A stretch of 64,000 nucleotides of DNA, from the NCBI GenBank assembly GCA_003142255.1, contig PLLO01000014.1:186371-250370 (forward strand). The letters are read 5' to 3'. The DNA comes from Bacteroidales bacterium. GTDB lineage: Bacteria; Bacteroidota; Bacteroidia; Bacteroidales; VadinHA17. Each line of letters opens with the position of its first letter. Position 1 is the first letter of the stretch. A program made the translations under genes and the position numbers. Below are positions 18,985 to 28,099 of this stretch, one piece after another. Under the pieces are notes generated by a model. That model was given only the letters and a program-made list of their open reading frames with translations. It was not told the origin of the DNA and ran no database searches.

Positions 18985-19825
18985 GATACTTCCCATCTTA
19001 CTGATAATTTTCATATTCGCCGGCTGCGGAAGGAAAGGCAGCTCCGTAAAGCGAGTGGAGGTTGCGGCTGTAGGGAATACAATTTTGTATGTGGACCAGA
19101 TACCAGGACTTTTCCCCGCCGGAACGTCCAAAACCGACAGTGCAGCATCTACCCTGAATTATATAAATAAGTGGGTCAGGAAAGAGTTGCTACTTCAGAA
19201 AGCCCAGGATAATCTTTCATCCGAGCTTTCGGAAAATATTGAGAAGCAGCTTGAAGAGGCAAGATCCAACCTGGTGATATATCAGTACCAGAGACAAATG
19301 ATGCTTGAAAGGATGGACACTGTTGTCAGCGATTCAGAACTTGAGAATTACTATAACTCCAACCCTGCAAGCTTTAACCTGAGCTCAAATATTGTGAAGG
19401 CGCTTTTTATCAAGATTCCGGTTGAAACGCCGAATATCGAAAAAATAAAACATCTCGCCCGATCAAATGATCAGAGTGATTTGCAGGAGCTCGAGAAAAT
19501 TTGTTACCAGTTTGCTGAAAAATTTGATGATTTCGGTGAAGAATGGATCCCTTTTGACAAGATCTCTGTAGAGTTGCCATCTGAAATAGATAATGAAGAA
19601 AACTTCCTCAGGCATACCTCATTTTATGAGCTAAGTGACTCTTCGAGCTTATGCCTTGTCAACTTCAGGGATTATAGGATAAGATTTACGCTGGCACCAT
19701 TTGAATATGTTAAGGATGACATCAAGAGAATAATCTGGAATAACCGGAGAATTGAGTTTTTTCAGAATCTTGAAAACGGGATATATAATGACGGTCTGAA
19801 GGAGAATAAATTTAAGGTATTTTAA
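18977..19825 (+). CDS. SurA-like chaperone lipoprotein without rotamase domain
   Basis: The 282-residue product has a lipoprotein signal (LLIIFIFAGCGRKG, Cys at about 17). It then resembles the helical N-terminal chaperone module of SurA/PpiC-type proteins (NKWVRKELLLQKAQ, a VVSDSELENYYNSNPASF segment typical of the linker before a rotamase domain). The region where a parvulin domain would lie lacks the GG-LG-F and YGYHI motifs, so enzymatic activity is unlikely and a holdase role is inferred. It overlaps the upstream PPIase by 8 nt and precedes SurA by 7 nt, indicating coupled expression. Confidence 0.7.
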   Translation: MNRILPILLIIFIFAGCGRKGSSVKRVEVAAVGNTILYVDQIPGLFPAGTSKTDSAASTLNYINKWVRKELLLQKAQDNLSSELSENIEKQLEEARSNLVIYQYQRQMMLERMDTVVSDSELENYYNSNPASFNLSSNIVKALFIKIPVETPNIEKIKHLARSNDQSDLQELEKICYQFAEKFDDFGEEWIPFDKISVELPSEIDNEENFLRHTSFYELSDSSSLCLVNFRDYRIRFTLAPFEYVKDDIKRIIWNNRRIEFFQNLENGIYNDGLKENKFKVF

Positions 19826-19832
19826 TTTGCTG

Positions 19833-21194
19833 ATGATGAAAAGAGGTTCGAAGTTATTAATGGCATTTGCCTGTCTGGCACTCTCGGGGATGTCTGTTGT
19901 TAAATCGCAGGTGCTTGTAGAATCCGTTGCTGCAATTGTTGGGAATGAGGTAATTTATCTTTCTGATATTGAGAACCGGGTTGCCGATCTGAAACGAAAC
20001 GGGGACAAAACATCTGTTGAGGATCTGAGATGCACCGTTCTCCAAGAAGCGCTTATTTCAAAATTATTTCTCGACCAGGCCAGGATCGACAGTATTACTG
20101 TAGCTGAAAGTCAGGTCGAAGGCGAAGTCAATGCAAGGGTTAATGACGCAATCAGGAGGGCAGGCAGCGAGAAGGCTCTTGAAGATTATTTCCATAAGGG
20201 AATGGTTGAGATCTCGAGGGATATCAAGAAAGCTCTTCTTGACCAGGAAATTATAAGACAGGTGCAGAGTAAAATATCCGAGGATCTAAAAGTTACTCCG
20301 ACCGATATGAAGAAATTTGTTTCCAATATTCCAAAAGACAGCCTGCCTGTTATCCCTGCAAAGGTCCAGATCAGTATCGTCCAGCTCGATCCGCCAAACA
20401 ATGAGGAGAATAAAGCCGAGGCACGGCAAAAGCTACTGGACATAAGGAGCCAGATTCTCGCAGGTAAGAGCTTTAAGGTACTGGCAATGCTGTACTCAGA
20501 AGATCCAGGTTCTGCATCCAATGGTGGTGAACTCGGTTTAATGATGAGAGGCGAACTCGAAAAACCATATGCAGATGCTGCCTTCAGCCTCACCAAGAAC
20601 ACTGTTTCAAAAATTGTTGAAACAAAATTCGGTTACCATATCATTCAGCTTGTTGAGAAGAATGGCGACCTGATCAATACGAGACACATTCTCATTAAGC
20701 CAAAAGTAAAATCCGATCAGGCAACAATAGCGATAAACAGGCTCGACAGCATTGCTGCCCAGATAAGAAAAGACAGTCTCAAGTTCACCGACGCCGCACT
20801 CAGGTTCTCAACCCATAAGGACAGCAGGATCAATGGTGGCTTATTCGTCAACTCGAATCCTTCGAACAGGGATACATGGTTCACCCTTGACGAGCTTAAT
20901 TCCGAGATGTTCGTTAAAGTAAGGGATCTTAAGGTTGGTGAAATTTCTGACCCTTTCAGGACCACTGATGAAAACGGTAATATTGTTTTCAGGATAGTAA
21001 AGCTTGATAATGAAATACCTGCCCACAGGGCAAACCTTAAAGACGACTATGAGAATCTTTATACTGCTGCCATGATGAATAAGCGTACAAAGACCTACGA
21101 TGACTGGATCAAGAAAAAAATCGGAATCACATATATTAAAATTAGTGATGAATTTAAATCATGTGACTTTCTGAAAAAAGGATGGCTGAAATAA
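19833..21194 (+). CDS. surA: SurA-type peptidyl-prolyl isomerase
   Basis: Periplasmic chaperone for outer-membrane proteins. The ATG at 19833 is preferred to the TTG at 19827 because it directly precedes a basic n-region and a signal peptide (MMKRGSKLLMAFACLALSGMSVVKSQ). The SurA N-terminal chaperone module (VESVAAIVGNEVIYLSDIENRV) is followed by two parvulin domains, at about 175-275 (GGELGLMMRGELEKPYADAAF, FGYHIIQLVEK) and 280-390 (TRHILIKPK, INGGLF). The helical C-terminal strand is present, giving the normal SurA length of about 450. The next gene starts 13 nt before its stop codon. Confidence 0.88.
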   Translation: MMKRGSKLLMAFACLALSGMSVVKSQVLVESVAAIVGNEVIYLSDIENRVADLKRNGDKTSVEDLRCTVLQEALISKLFLDQARIDSITVAESQVEGEVNARVNDAIRRAGSEKALEDYFHKGMVEISRDIKKALLDQEIIRQVQSKISEDLKVTPTDMKKFVSNIPKDSLPVIPAKVQISIVQLDPPNNEENKAEARQKLLDIRSQILAGKSFKVLAMLYSEDPGSASNGGELGLMMRGELEKPYADAAFSLTKNTVSKIVETKFGYHIIQLVEKNGDLINTRHILIKPKVKSDQATIAINRLDSIAAQIRKDSLKFTDAALRFSTHKDSRINGGLFVNSNPSNRDTWFTLDELNSEMFVKVRDLKVGEISDPFRTTDENGNIVFRIVKLDNEIPAHRANLKDDYENLYTAAMMNKRTKTYDDWIKKKIGITYIKISDEFKSCDFLKKGWLK

Positions 21195-22756
21195 AGATTC
21201 TGCAATCTCTGTTTAATATCATTCATCCAAGGCATCTCATATATGTCGCGGTACCTCTTTTACTTTCCGCGACCCTGTTTTCCACAGAGCTTCAGACTCA
21301 GACACAGGGGAGAAAAAAAATTGACCTGAAACATGCCGATGTCGATAATATCGAGAAAGATAAACTAACCGGCAAAGACTGGCACAGGCTGCTGGGGAAC
21401 GTTTTCCTTAACGATAAGGAAATGACAATGAAGTGCGACAGCGCGCATTATTTCCCTGACAAAAACCAGGTGATCGCATTCAGCAGAATTCATATCGAGC
21501 AAGGTGATACGCTTGATATTACCGGCAATTATCTTTTTTACGATGCTACAACTGAACAGGCTCTCATGAATGATAATGTGGAACTTGTGGATAAGGAGAC
21601 TCATCTGTTCACAAATTCTGTCAAATACGATGTAAAGAACAAAATTGCCCAGTACACTGACAGCGGCAGGATCATAAACGGGAAAAACAAACTAACAAGC
21701 CATATCGGAATATATTATATATCCCAGTCGCTTTTCCATTTCAAGGACAGTGTTAAAATTGTAAATCCCGATTATGTAATGAAGGCAGACACAATGGATT
21801 ACAATACTAAAACAGAGACTGCATTCTTTACCGGTCCATCTGAAATGAAAGGCGATAGTATCTATCTTTACTGTGAGAAGGGGTGGTATGATACCAAAAA
21901 TAATACAACAAGGATATGGAAGAATGCGGTCATTGACAACAGGATCCAGGTCATTGAGGGGGACTCAATGTATTTTGACGACAAATCCGGATACGGTGAG
22001 TCATTTGGCAATACCACAATTATTGATACTACAAACAGTATAATTGTAAAGGGTGATTATGCCTGGTACTACAAGAAGCCTGAAAGATTCATGGTAACCG
22101 ATAGTGCCATGTTTATACAGGTTTCGGGGAATGATTCACTTTTCCTGCATGCCGATACAATAAGCGCGGTTACTGTTCCCGATAGTGCCGGTAAGGAATT
22201 CCGGCTGATGCGTGCCTTTTACAGATGCAGGGTTTACAGCAGGGATCTGCAGGCAAAATGCGACTCTCTCTCCTACTCCTTCCAGGATTCAGTAATCAGG
22301 TTATTCAATCAACCTGTGCTCTGGTCAGCAGAGAATCAGCTTACTTCTGACACCATGGAAATTTATACAAAGAACAGGAAAGCCGACAGACTGGAACTCT
22401 ATTACTCCGCCTTCGTTACAAGTCAGGTCGATTCAATACGTTTTAACCAGATCAAAGGAAGGACACTTACAGGGCATTTCAAAGACAATGAACTTTACAG
22501 GATTAACATTATTGGTAACGGGGAGTCAATTTATTACCTTGTCGACGGCGATGATATTGTTGGCAAGAACAGTGCCAGGTGTGCAAGTATCGAAATACTG
22601 GTTGACAAGGGGAAGATTCAGAAGATAGTTGAACGGCAAAGCCCTGAAGGGGTAATTGATCCCCCGGCAAATTCGTTCAATGCAAATAATCGTCTTGAGG
22701 GCTTTAGCTGGCTCGATACCTTGCGGCCCAAAAAAGTTGTAGATATATTTAAATAA
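21182..22756 (+). CDS. OstA/LptA-like organic-solvent-tolerance domain protein
   Basis: A 524-residue protein with a signal anchor or signal peptide near residues 17-35 and then repetitive short beta-strands of OstA type (MTMKCDSAHYFPDKNQVIAFSRIHIEQGDTL..., repeated CDSAxY, ADTMDYN and GDSMYFD units). These form the beta-jellyroll bridge used by LptA/LptD to carry lipopolysaccharide across the periplasm. Bacteroidota commonly have such a long OstA-like protein beside PPIase genes. It overlaps surA by 13 nt, so LPS transport and outer-membrane chaperones are made together here. Direct evidence for LPS transport by this protein is lacking. Confidence 0.8.
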   Translation: MAEIKILQSLFNIIHPRHLIYVAVPLLLSATLFSTELQTQTQGRKKIDLKHADVDNIEKDKLTGKDWHRLLGNVFLNDKEMTMKCDSAHYFPDKNQVIAFSRIHIEQGDTLDITGNYLFYDATTEQALMNDNVELVDKETHLFTNSVKYDVKNKIAQYTDSGRIINGKNKLTSHIGIYYISQSLFHFKDSVKIVNPDYVMKADTMDYNTKTETAFFTGPSEMKGDSIYLYCEKGWYDTKNNTTRIWKNAVIDNRIQVIEGDSMYFDDKSGYGESFGNTTIIDTTNSIIVKGDYAWYYKKPERFMVTDSAMFIQVSGNDSLFLHADTISAVTVPDSAGKEFRLMRAFYRCRVYSRDLQAKCDSLSYSFQDSVIRLFNQPVLWSAENQLTSDTMEIYTKNRKADRLELYYSAFVTSQVDSIRFNQIKGRTLTGHFKDNELYRINIIGNGESIYYLVDGDDIVGKNSARCASIEILVDKGKIQKIVERQSPEGVIDPPANSFNANNRLEGFSWLDTLRPKKVVDIFK

Positions 22757-22780
22757 AAAATGCATGCTTATGCATGCATT
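22751..22780 (-). terminator. Intrinsic terminator for the DUF2795 gene (minus strand)
   Basis: A perfect 9-bp stem, AATGCATGC-TTAT-GCATGCATT (22759-22780), lies between convergent stops. Reading leftward it is followed by TTTTTTATTT, a good T-run; reading rightward it is followed by GGGGGTTT, so it serves the minus-strand gene best. Confidence 0.75.
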
Positions 22781-22786
22781 GGGGGT

Positions 22787-23008
22787 TTAATACTCGTCTT
22801 CATTAAAGAAGAAATCATCCTTGCTCGGATAATCGGGCCAGATATCTTCAATATTTTCATAAATATCGCCCTCATCCTCAATCTCCTGCAGGTTCTCAAT
22901 AACTTCCATCGGAGCACCTGATCTTATAGCGAAATCAATCAGCTCATCCTTGGTTGCAGGCCATGGAGCATCTTCAAGATTTTGTGCTAATTCTAGTGTC
23001 CAGTACAT
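22787..23008 (-). CDS. DUF2795 family small acidic protein
   Basis: A 73-residue, strongly acidic protein (MYWTLELAQNLEDAPWPATK..., ending in FFFNEDEY). The DAPWPATKDELIDFAIRSGAP core is the DUF2795 signature, widespread and highly conserved in Bacteroidota. Function is unknown; the fold is predicted to be a small helix-turn-helix-like bundle. It has its own strong promoter and terminator, consistent with an abundant monocistronic product, although it lies in the same direction as the corrinoid adenosyltransferase gene. Confidence 0.85.
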   Translation of the reverse strand: MYWTLELAQNLEDAPWPATKDELIDFAIRSGAPMEVIENLQEIEDEGDIYENIEDIWPDYPSKDDFFFNEDEY

Positions 23009-23045
23009 AGTTTCCTGATCAAGTTATACTTTTTTGCAAAGTCTG

Positions 23046-23075
23046 CAAATATATATTATTTTATATATAATACAA
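23046..23075 (-). promoter_or_regulatory. Canonical Bacteroidota promoter for the DUF2795 gene
   Basis: On the minus strand TTG (23075-23073), a 19-nt spacer and TATATTTG (23053-23046) match the -33/-7 consensus of the Bacteroidota primary sigma factor. It lies 38-67 nt upstream of the start codon. Confidence 0.65.
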
Positions 23076-23101
23076 TAAATTTCAGAAAGATTTTCGGGGA
23101 A

Positions 23102-23644
23102 TCAGATAGTCCACTTAATATCCTCATTATCAAGCTCAAAGGAAAGTTGTCTTGATAAGATAAATAAATAATCTGAAAGGCGGTTAAGGTATTTGTAGAT
23201 TATTTCAGGGATTTTTTCTGTTTCATTAAGTTTTAACACCGTTCGCTCAGTCCGGCGGCATACGCATCTTGCTATATGACAGTACGATACAATCTGATTT
23301 CCACCGGGAAGAATAAAGTTTTCAAGGTGTGGAAGAGTCATTTCCATTTCATCTATCTCTTTCTCCAGGATCGGGATCCACTCATTATCATGCATTATTT
23401 TGCAGCTCTTTCCTTCTTCCTTCCCGGTTGAAAGAACTGCTGCACAAATCATAAGATTATTCTGGATTTGAATCAGAAATTTACTGCGCTTTTCATTTTC
23501 CGGACAGGAACGAAGCATACCTATCCAGGAGATCAGCTCGTCAACCGATCCGTAAGCCTCAACGCGGATAAAAAATTTAGGGACTCTCCTGCCGCCGGAC
23601 AGCGATGTAGTTCCGTCATCTCCTGTGCGGGTATATATTTTCAT
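23102..23644 (-). CDS. Corrinoid (cob(I)alamin) adenosyltransferase, PduO type
   Basis: Transfers the 5'-deoxyadenosyl group of ATP to cob(I)alamin to make coenzyme B12. The 180 residues carry the PduO/MMAB signatures: YTRTGDDGTTSL at the N-terminus (ATP binding), RCVCRRTERTVLKL, and YLNRLSDYLFILSRQL near the C-terminus. Its relevance in this genome is supported by the methylmalonyl-CoA epimerase at 57767, whose partner mutase needs adenosylcobalamin. A TAATTTTG box lies only 5-12 nt before the ATG, hinting at a very short leader. Confidence 0.92.
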   Translation of the reverse strand: MKIYTRTGDDGTTSLSGGRRVPKFFIRVEAYGSVDELISWIGMLRSCPENEKRSKFLIQIQNNLMICAAVLSTGKEEGKSCKIMHDNEWIPILEKEIDEMEMTLPHLENFILPGGNQIVSYCHIARCVCRRTERTVLKLNETEKIPEIIYKYLNRLSDYLFILSRQLSFELDNEDIKWTI

Positions 23645-23692
23645 AATGCAAAATTATAAGAATAACCTGCAAAACATGAAGCTGCAGACTTA

Positions 23693-24394
23693 TCAGGATG
23701 GCTTGTACTGTTCGTTGATGTAATCCTTGGCCACCTCACCATCGAAGAGCTTTATAATGCGGGCAGCATGACGAGCTATATCCTCTTCATGTGTAACCAC
23801 AATTACAGTATTCCCTTTTTTATGGATAGCATCCAAAAGACTCATTATATCAAGTGAAGTTTTACTATCGAGGTTCCCGGTCGGCTCATCAGCAAGTATA
23901 ATGGATGGTTTGTTGACGAGAGCCCTTGCTATGGCAACACGCTGTCTCTGGCCTCCGGAAAGCTCATTTGGCTTGTGAGTCATCCTGTCGCCAAGGCCCA
24001 CCTGCTCTAGAGTTTCCTCTGCAAGCTTTTCCCTGTCTGCTTTCGGAACACCTGCATATATTAAAGGCAGGGTGACATTTTCAAGGGCGGAATATCTTGG
24101 AAGCAGGTTAAAGGTCTGGAATACAAAGCCGATCTCCTTGTTTCTTATCTCAGCCAGGTAATCATCTTCCATCTTACTGACATCAGTTCCGTTAAGAACA
24201 TATGCTCCGCTGGTGGGTGTATCAAGGCAGCCGAGAAGGTTCATAAGAGTTGATTTCCCTGAGCCTGATGGCCCCATAATTGCAACATACTCATTCTTTT
24301 TTATGTCGATTGAGACAGATCTTAAAGCTCTTACAATAACTGACCCTACCTGGTAATTCTTTACAATATTTTGAATCTCAATTACATTCTCCAT
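23693..24394 (-). CDS. ABC transporter ATP-binding protein, LolD/MacB type
   Basis: ATPase subunit of a type VII (MacB/LolCDE/FtsE-like) ABC system. The 233 residues contain Walker [11 protein letters not shown]-loop [16 protein letters not shown], signature [15 protein letters not shown], Walker [14 protein letters not shown] and the H-loop VVTHEED. The [13 protein letters not shown] wording is typical of lipoprotein-release or macrolide-exporter ATPases. No permease gene is adjacent; it lies alone between a methyltransferase and the adenosyltransferase gene, so its membrane partner must be elsewhere. Confidence 0.9.
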   Translation of the reverse strand: MENVIEIQNIVKNYQVGSVIVRALRSVSIDIKKNEYVAIMGPSGSGKSTLMNLLGCLDTPTSGAYVLNGTDVSKMEDDYLAEIRNKEIGFVFQTFNLLPRYSALENVTLPLIYAGVPKADREKLAEETLEQVGLGDRMTHKPNELSGGQRQRVAIARALVNKPSIILADEPTGNLDSKTSLDIMSLLDAIHKKGNTVIVVTHEEDIARHAARIIKLFDGEVAKDYINEQYKPS

Positions 24395-24466
24395 AACAAT
24401 TACAATTTGAGTTTTCGAAATTAGTTTAAATTAGCTTAATACTGATAATAATTTTCTTAATTTTTG

Positions 24467-25255
24467 TTAATACCTTATAACATAATCAGAACGACTCATC
24501 CCTCTCCTGAAAAAGACAAGACCTATTCTGTAAAGGTCAACAGTTGCAGTAACACTCTTATGCCGTTTAACCTCGTTCCATGCATCCTCCATCTCACGTG
24601 ACTGGTGTATATCGTCCAGAACAATAACCGTACTGCTATTGGATATTTCAGCCATCTGGTTGAAATACCTCAATACGGGCTCCCGCCTGTGATCGCCGTC
24701 GATGAAAACAAGTCCCGGTGTGACCGACTGTTTTTTTAGTTCCGGAATTGTGCTGTCAAATGATCCGTTCAGAAGACGGATGTTTTCAAAACCTGCCTCG
24801 CTGAAATTCTCCATTGCAAGGCGTGATGTCTCAGGACATGCATCAACAGTATAAACAACTGAACCAGGGCAGCCTGATGCAAGGTACATGGTGCTGATCC
24901 CCAGGGATGTTCCTAATTCGATCACAGCCGGCTTACCAAATTCAGCTGCCAGTGCCGACAATAAAACTCCATATTTTTTCGGAACAGCCGAATATCTTGC
25001 AATGTCTGACACTTTTCTTAAGTCCCCTTTCATTTTTAAAGATCCTGCCCCCAGATCAAAAACCCGGATGATTCTTTCTGAAGACGAACACCTTATTCTT
25101 GTGTTTTCAATCTTTAAGACAATATCATTGGCTGTTTTATTCCTGAATACCCGCGATATAAGATCAAAAATGAAAGGGCTGTGTATCCCATGTCCATTTC
25201 TGTGTCGCGAAAAGAGCAGGTAATCAAGATAACCTGAGATTCTGAAAAAAAACAT
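24467..25255 (-). CDS. Class I SAM-dependent methyltransferase (O-methyltransferase-like)
   Basis: A 262-residue protein with a Rossmann-type core: motif I VIELGTSLGISTMYLA, motif II VYTVDACPE, FIDGDHRREPVLRYF and VIVLDDIHQSREMEDAW, as in catechol/caffeoyl-CoA O-methyltransferase relatives. The first roughly 90 residues (ISGYLDYLLFSRHRNGHGIHSPFIFDLI) match a Bacteroidota subfamily that precedes the core. The substrate is unknown. A TAATTTTG element on the minus strand at 25288-25281 is a likely -7 box in the 78-bp interval shared with recG. Confidence 0.8.
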   Translation of the reverse strand: MFFFRISGYLDYLLFSRHRNGHGIHSPFIFDLISRVFRNKTANDIVLKIENTRIRCSSSERIIRVFDLGAGSLKMKGDLRKVSDIARYSAVPKKYGVLLSALAAEFGKPAVIELGTSLGISTMYLASGCPGSVVYTVDACPETSRLAMENFSEAGFENIRLLNGSFDSTIPELKKQSVTPGLVFIDGDHRREPVLRYFNQMAEISNSSTVIVLDDIHQSREMEDAWNEVKRHKSVTATVDLYRIGLVFFRRGMSRSDYVIRY

Positions 25256-25333
25256 CCCTTCAGTAATTAGGTAAGGTTCGCAAAATTAATTATTTTCGGT
25301 CATCTTTTCCCATACTGTTTACCAGGAAAAATT

Positions 25334-27439
25334 ATGCCTGATTTCCTCGACACAAACATTACATATTTACAGGGAGTTGGTCCCAAAAGGGCTGAGCTGC
25401 TTAATAAAGAATTAAACATAAATACCTTTGGAGATCTCCTCTGGTATTTCCCTTACAAGTATATTGACAGGACGCGGTTCTTCAAGATATCCGAGCTGGA
25501 TCCGGATCTTCCCTTTGTGCAGATAAGAGGTGTAATTAAAGGATATTATACTGAAGGACATGGCGCAGGGAAAAGGCTTGTAGCTGATTTTCAGGACGAC
25601 ACCGGCTCAATAAAGCTTGTATGGTTCAAAGGGGTAAAATGGATCACTCAAAGCTACACCCCGGGTACAGAATTTATTGTCTTTGGCAAGCCGGGTGTTT
25701 TCAATGGAATGATAAATATTATCCACCCTGAGATTGAAGCATCGGTGAAGGCTGCTGAGAGGGTCAGCTCGGCGCTGCAGGCTCAATACAACACGACGGA
25801 GAATCTGAAAAACCACTTTCTGACTTCCAGAGCTCTGAGCAAGCTGATGGGAAATCTGATCAGGCAGATGAATTTCAGGTTGCCAGAGACACTCCCGGGA
25901 TACATAGTATCGAAACATAACCTGATGGATATTGACGAGGCGTTGAGAAAGATACACTTCCCGTCCGGCAATGCTGAACTCGAAAAAGCCAGGTATCGCC
26001 TGAAATTCGAGGAACTATTCTTTATCCAGCTCAACATTATCAGGTTTAAGAGTAACCGTTCGCGCAAATTCAGGGGATTTGTTTTTTCAAATGTCGGTGA
26101 TAATTTCAACAACTTTTATTTCAACAATCTCCCCTTCACACTTACGGATGCTCAGAAGAAAGTCATGAAGGAGATAAGGAAGGATCTGGGTTCAGGGAAA
26201 CAGATGAACCGTCTTCTCCAGGGCGATGTAGGAAGCGGAAAAACGCTCGTAGCCCTGATGAGCATGCTGATTGCCATTGATAACGGTTACCAGGCCTGCC
26301 TGATGGCACCGACCGAAATTCTGGCAAACCAGCATTACCAGACTATAACAAAACTTCTCGATGGCATCAACATTAAAGTGAGGCTCCTGACAGGGTCATC
26401 CGTCCGGACTTCAAGGAAAGAAATAAGCGAATCGCTGCAGGATAAATCACTCGACATCCTGATTGGCACCCACGCTCTAATCGAGGACAGTGTAAAGTTC
26501 GGAAGGCTTGGACTTGTCATCATCGATGAACAGCACAGGTTTGGTGTCGAGCAGAGGGCAAAACTGTGGCAGAAAAGCTTAAATCCACCGCACATACTTG
26601 TTATGACTGCCACTCCCATTCCAAGAACACTTGCCATGACCATTTATGGCGATCTGGATGTCTCTGTAATTGATGAGCTGCCCCCAGGCAGGGTTCCGGT
26701 TAAAACAATGCATTTCTTTGATTCAGAAAGGAATAAGGTATTTGGCTTCCTGAGAAGCAGGATTGCGGAAGGTCGTCAGGTGTTTGTAGTATATCCCCTT
26801 ATAAAGGAGTCGGAAAAAATGGACTACAAGGACCTCGAGGATGGATGGGATACCATCTCAAGAGCATTCCCGGCACCTGAGTACTGCGTAAGCGTGGTGC
26901 ATGGTAAAATGACTTCAGCGCTAAAGGAAGAGTCGATGAGACTTTTCAGGGAGGGGCAGGCTGATATTCTTATTGCCACCACTGTAATCGAAGTTGGCGT
27001 CGATATACCCAATGCTACCGTTATGGTGATTGAGAGTGCGGAAAGATTCGGACTTTCACAGCTCCATCAGCTAAGAGGGCGGGTTGGAAGAGGTGCTGAC
27101 CAGTCTTATTGCATACTGATGAGTTCAGTAAAGCTTTCAAAAGAAGCCGCTACAAGAATCGAAATCATGACAGAAACAAATGATGGATTCGAGATTGCAG
27201 AGACAGACCTGCAGTTACGCGGACCCGGAGATATTGAGGGCACTATGCAGAGCGGCATTCCTTTTGACCTCAAAATTGCCAACCTTGGCAAAGACGGCCA
27301 GATTATTGAATATGCGAGGAACATTGCAGAAGAAATCATTTCCAGGGATCCGCTTCTTGAAGAGAGCAGCAACCAGATACTGGCTGCCGGTCTAAGACGT
27401 CTCTTCAGCAAACAGCAATCGTGGAGCAACATAAGCTGA
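25334..27439 (+). CDS. recG: ATP-dependent DNA helicase RecG
   Basis: Double-stranded DNA translocase that regresses stalled forks and processes Holliday junctions. The 701-residue chain begins with the wedge/OB domain (TYLQGVGPKRAELLNKE, FGDLLWYFPYKYIDRT), followed by the helicase core: LLQGDVGSGKT, IIDEQHRFGVEQR, MTATPIPRTLAMTIYGDL, ATTVIEVGVDIPNA and LHQLRGRVGRG. The length is normal. A DnaJ-domain gene begins 2 bp after the stop, so the two are translated as a unit. Confidence 0.96.
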   Translation: MPDFLDTNITYLQGVGPKRAELLNKELNINTFGDLLWYFPYKYIDRTRFFKISELDPDLPFVQIRGVIKGYYTEGHGAGKRLVADFQDDTGSIKLVWFKGVKWITQSYTPGTEFIVFGKPGVFNGMINIIHPEIEASVKAAERVSSALQAQYNTTENLKNHFLTSRALSKLMGNLIRQMNFRLPETLPGYIVSKHNLMDIDEALRKIHFPSGNAELEKARYRLKFEELFFIQLNIIRFKSNRSRKFRGFVFSNVGDNFNNFYFNNLPFTLTDAQKKVMKEIRKDLGSGKQMNRLLQGDVGSGKTLVALMSMLIAIDNGYQACLMAPTEILANQHYQTITKLLDGINIKVRLLTGSSVRTSRKEISESLQDKSLDILIGTHALIEDSVKFGRLGLVIIDEQHRFGVEQRAKLWQKSLNPPHILVMTATPIPRTLAMTIYGDLDVSVIDELPPGRVPVKTMHFFDSERNKVFGFLRSRIAEGRQVFVVYPLIKESEKMDYKDLEDGWDTISRAFPAPEYCVSVVHGKMTSALKEESMRLFREGQADILIATTVIEVGVDIPNATVMVIESAERFGLSQLHQLRGRVGRGADQSYCILMSSVKLSKEAATRIEIMTETNDGFEIAETDLQLRGPGDIEGTMQSGIPFDLKIANLGKDGQIIEYARNIAEEIISRDPLLEESSNQILAAGLRRLFSKQQSWSNIS

Positions 27440-27441
27440 AT

Positions 27442-28005
27442 ATGACAATATCAGAATATTATAGTGTACTTGACCTTCCCTTGAATTCATCTATTGATGA
27501 TATTAAAAAAGCTTACAGGCAGAAAGCAAGGATGTATCATCCGGATATAAATCCTTCGCCGGATGCAAAGGATATGTTCATCTCAGCCACTGAAGCTTAC
27601 GAATTCCTGATTGCAAACTTTAATAAAATAACCGACAGTGATGAGGCTTACAGGCAGGCAATGGAAGACTGGAGAAAGTACCGCCAGGACAGGTCAAGAC
27701 AACGGGCAACAGCCTATTCAAGAGCGTCATATGTCAAATTTAAAAACACAAAATTCTATCGTTCAACCAGGATCTTTGACGGCACAACAGTTATTTTCAG
27801 CCTGTTTATATCAATCATGGTGATTGTTGGTACCATCATCGGGTATATTATAAGGTTGAAAAATCCGCTGCCGGAGCTTACGACTCCTCCATTTTTTTCT
27901 TTTATAATGCTCCTTCTTCTCGGAATAGTTTTTTTTGTGCTTTCGCTGATCAACCTGATAGTATATATCAAATCCTCGAAAAAAAGGAAGCAAAAACAGA
28001 AGTGA
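27442..28005 (+). CDS. Membrane-anchored J-domain protein
   Basis: A 187-residue protein with an N-terminal J domain (EYYSVLDLPLNSSIDDIKKA, HPD motif at 33-35), a basic linker rich in Arg and Gln, and two transmembrane segments at roughly 115-140 and 148-175, then a lysine-rich tail. It would recruit and stimulate DnaK at the inner membrane. The ATG at 27442 is preferred to the GTG at 27421 because it begins immediately before the J-domain strand and 2 bp after recG. It is not a full DnaJ, as the G/F and zinc-finger regions are absent. Confidence 0.82.
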   Translation: MTISEYYSVLDLPLNSSIDDIKKAYRQKARMYHPDINPSPDAKDMFISATEAYEFLIANFNKITDSDEAYRQAMEDWRKYRQDRSRQRATAYSRASYVKFKNTKFYRSTRIFDGTTVIFSLFISIMVIVGTIIGYIIRLKNPLPELTTPPFFSFIMLLLLGIVFFVLSLINLIVYIKSSKKRKQKQK

Positions 28006-28099
28006 ACTGGCATGATTTTTGAGTTTGTCAGCATGTAACCTGACTATGCCGGTAGAGATATGCGATTTTCTATCACATTTGTCTGTAATTCATATTATT

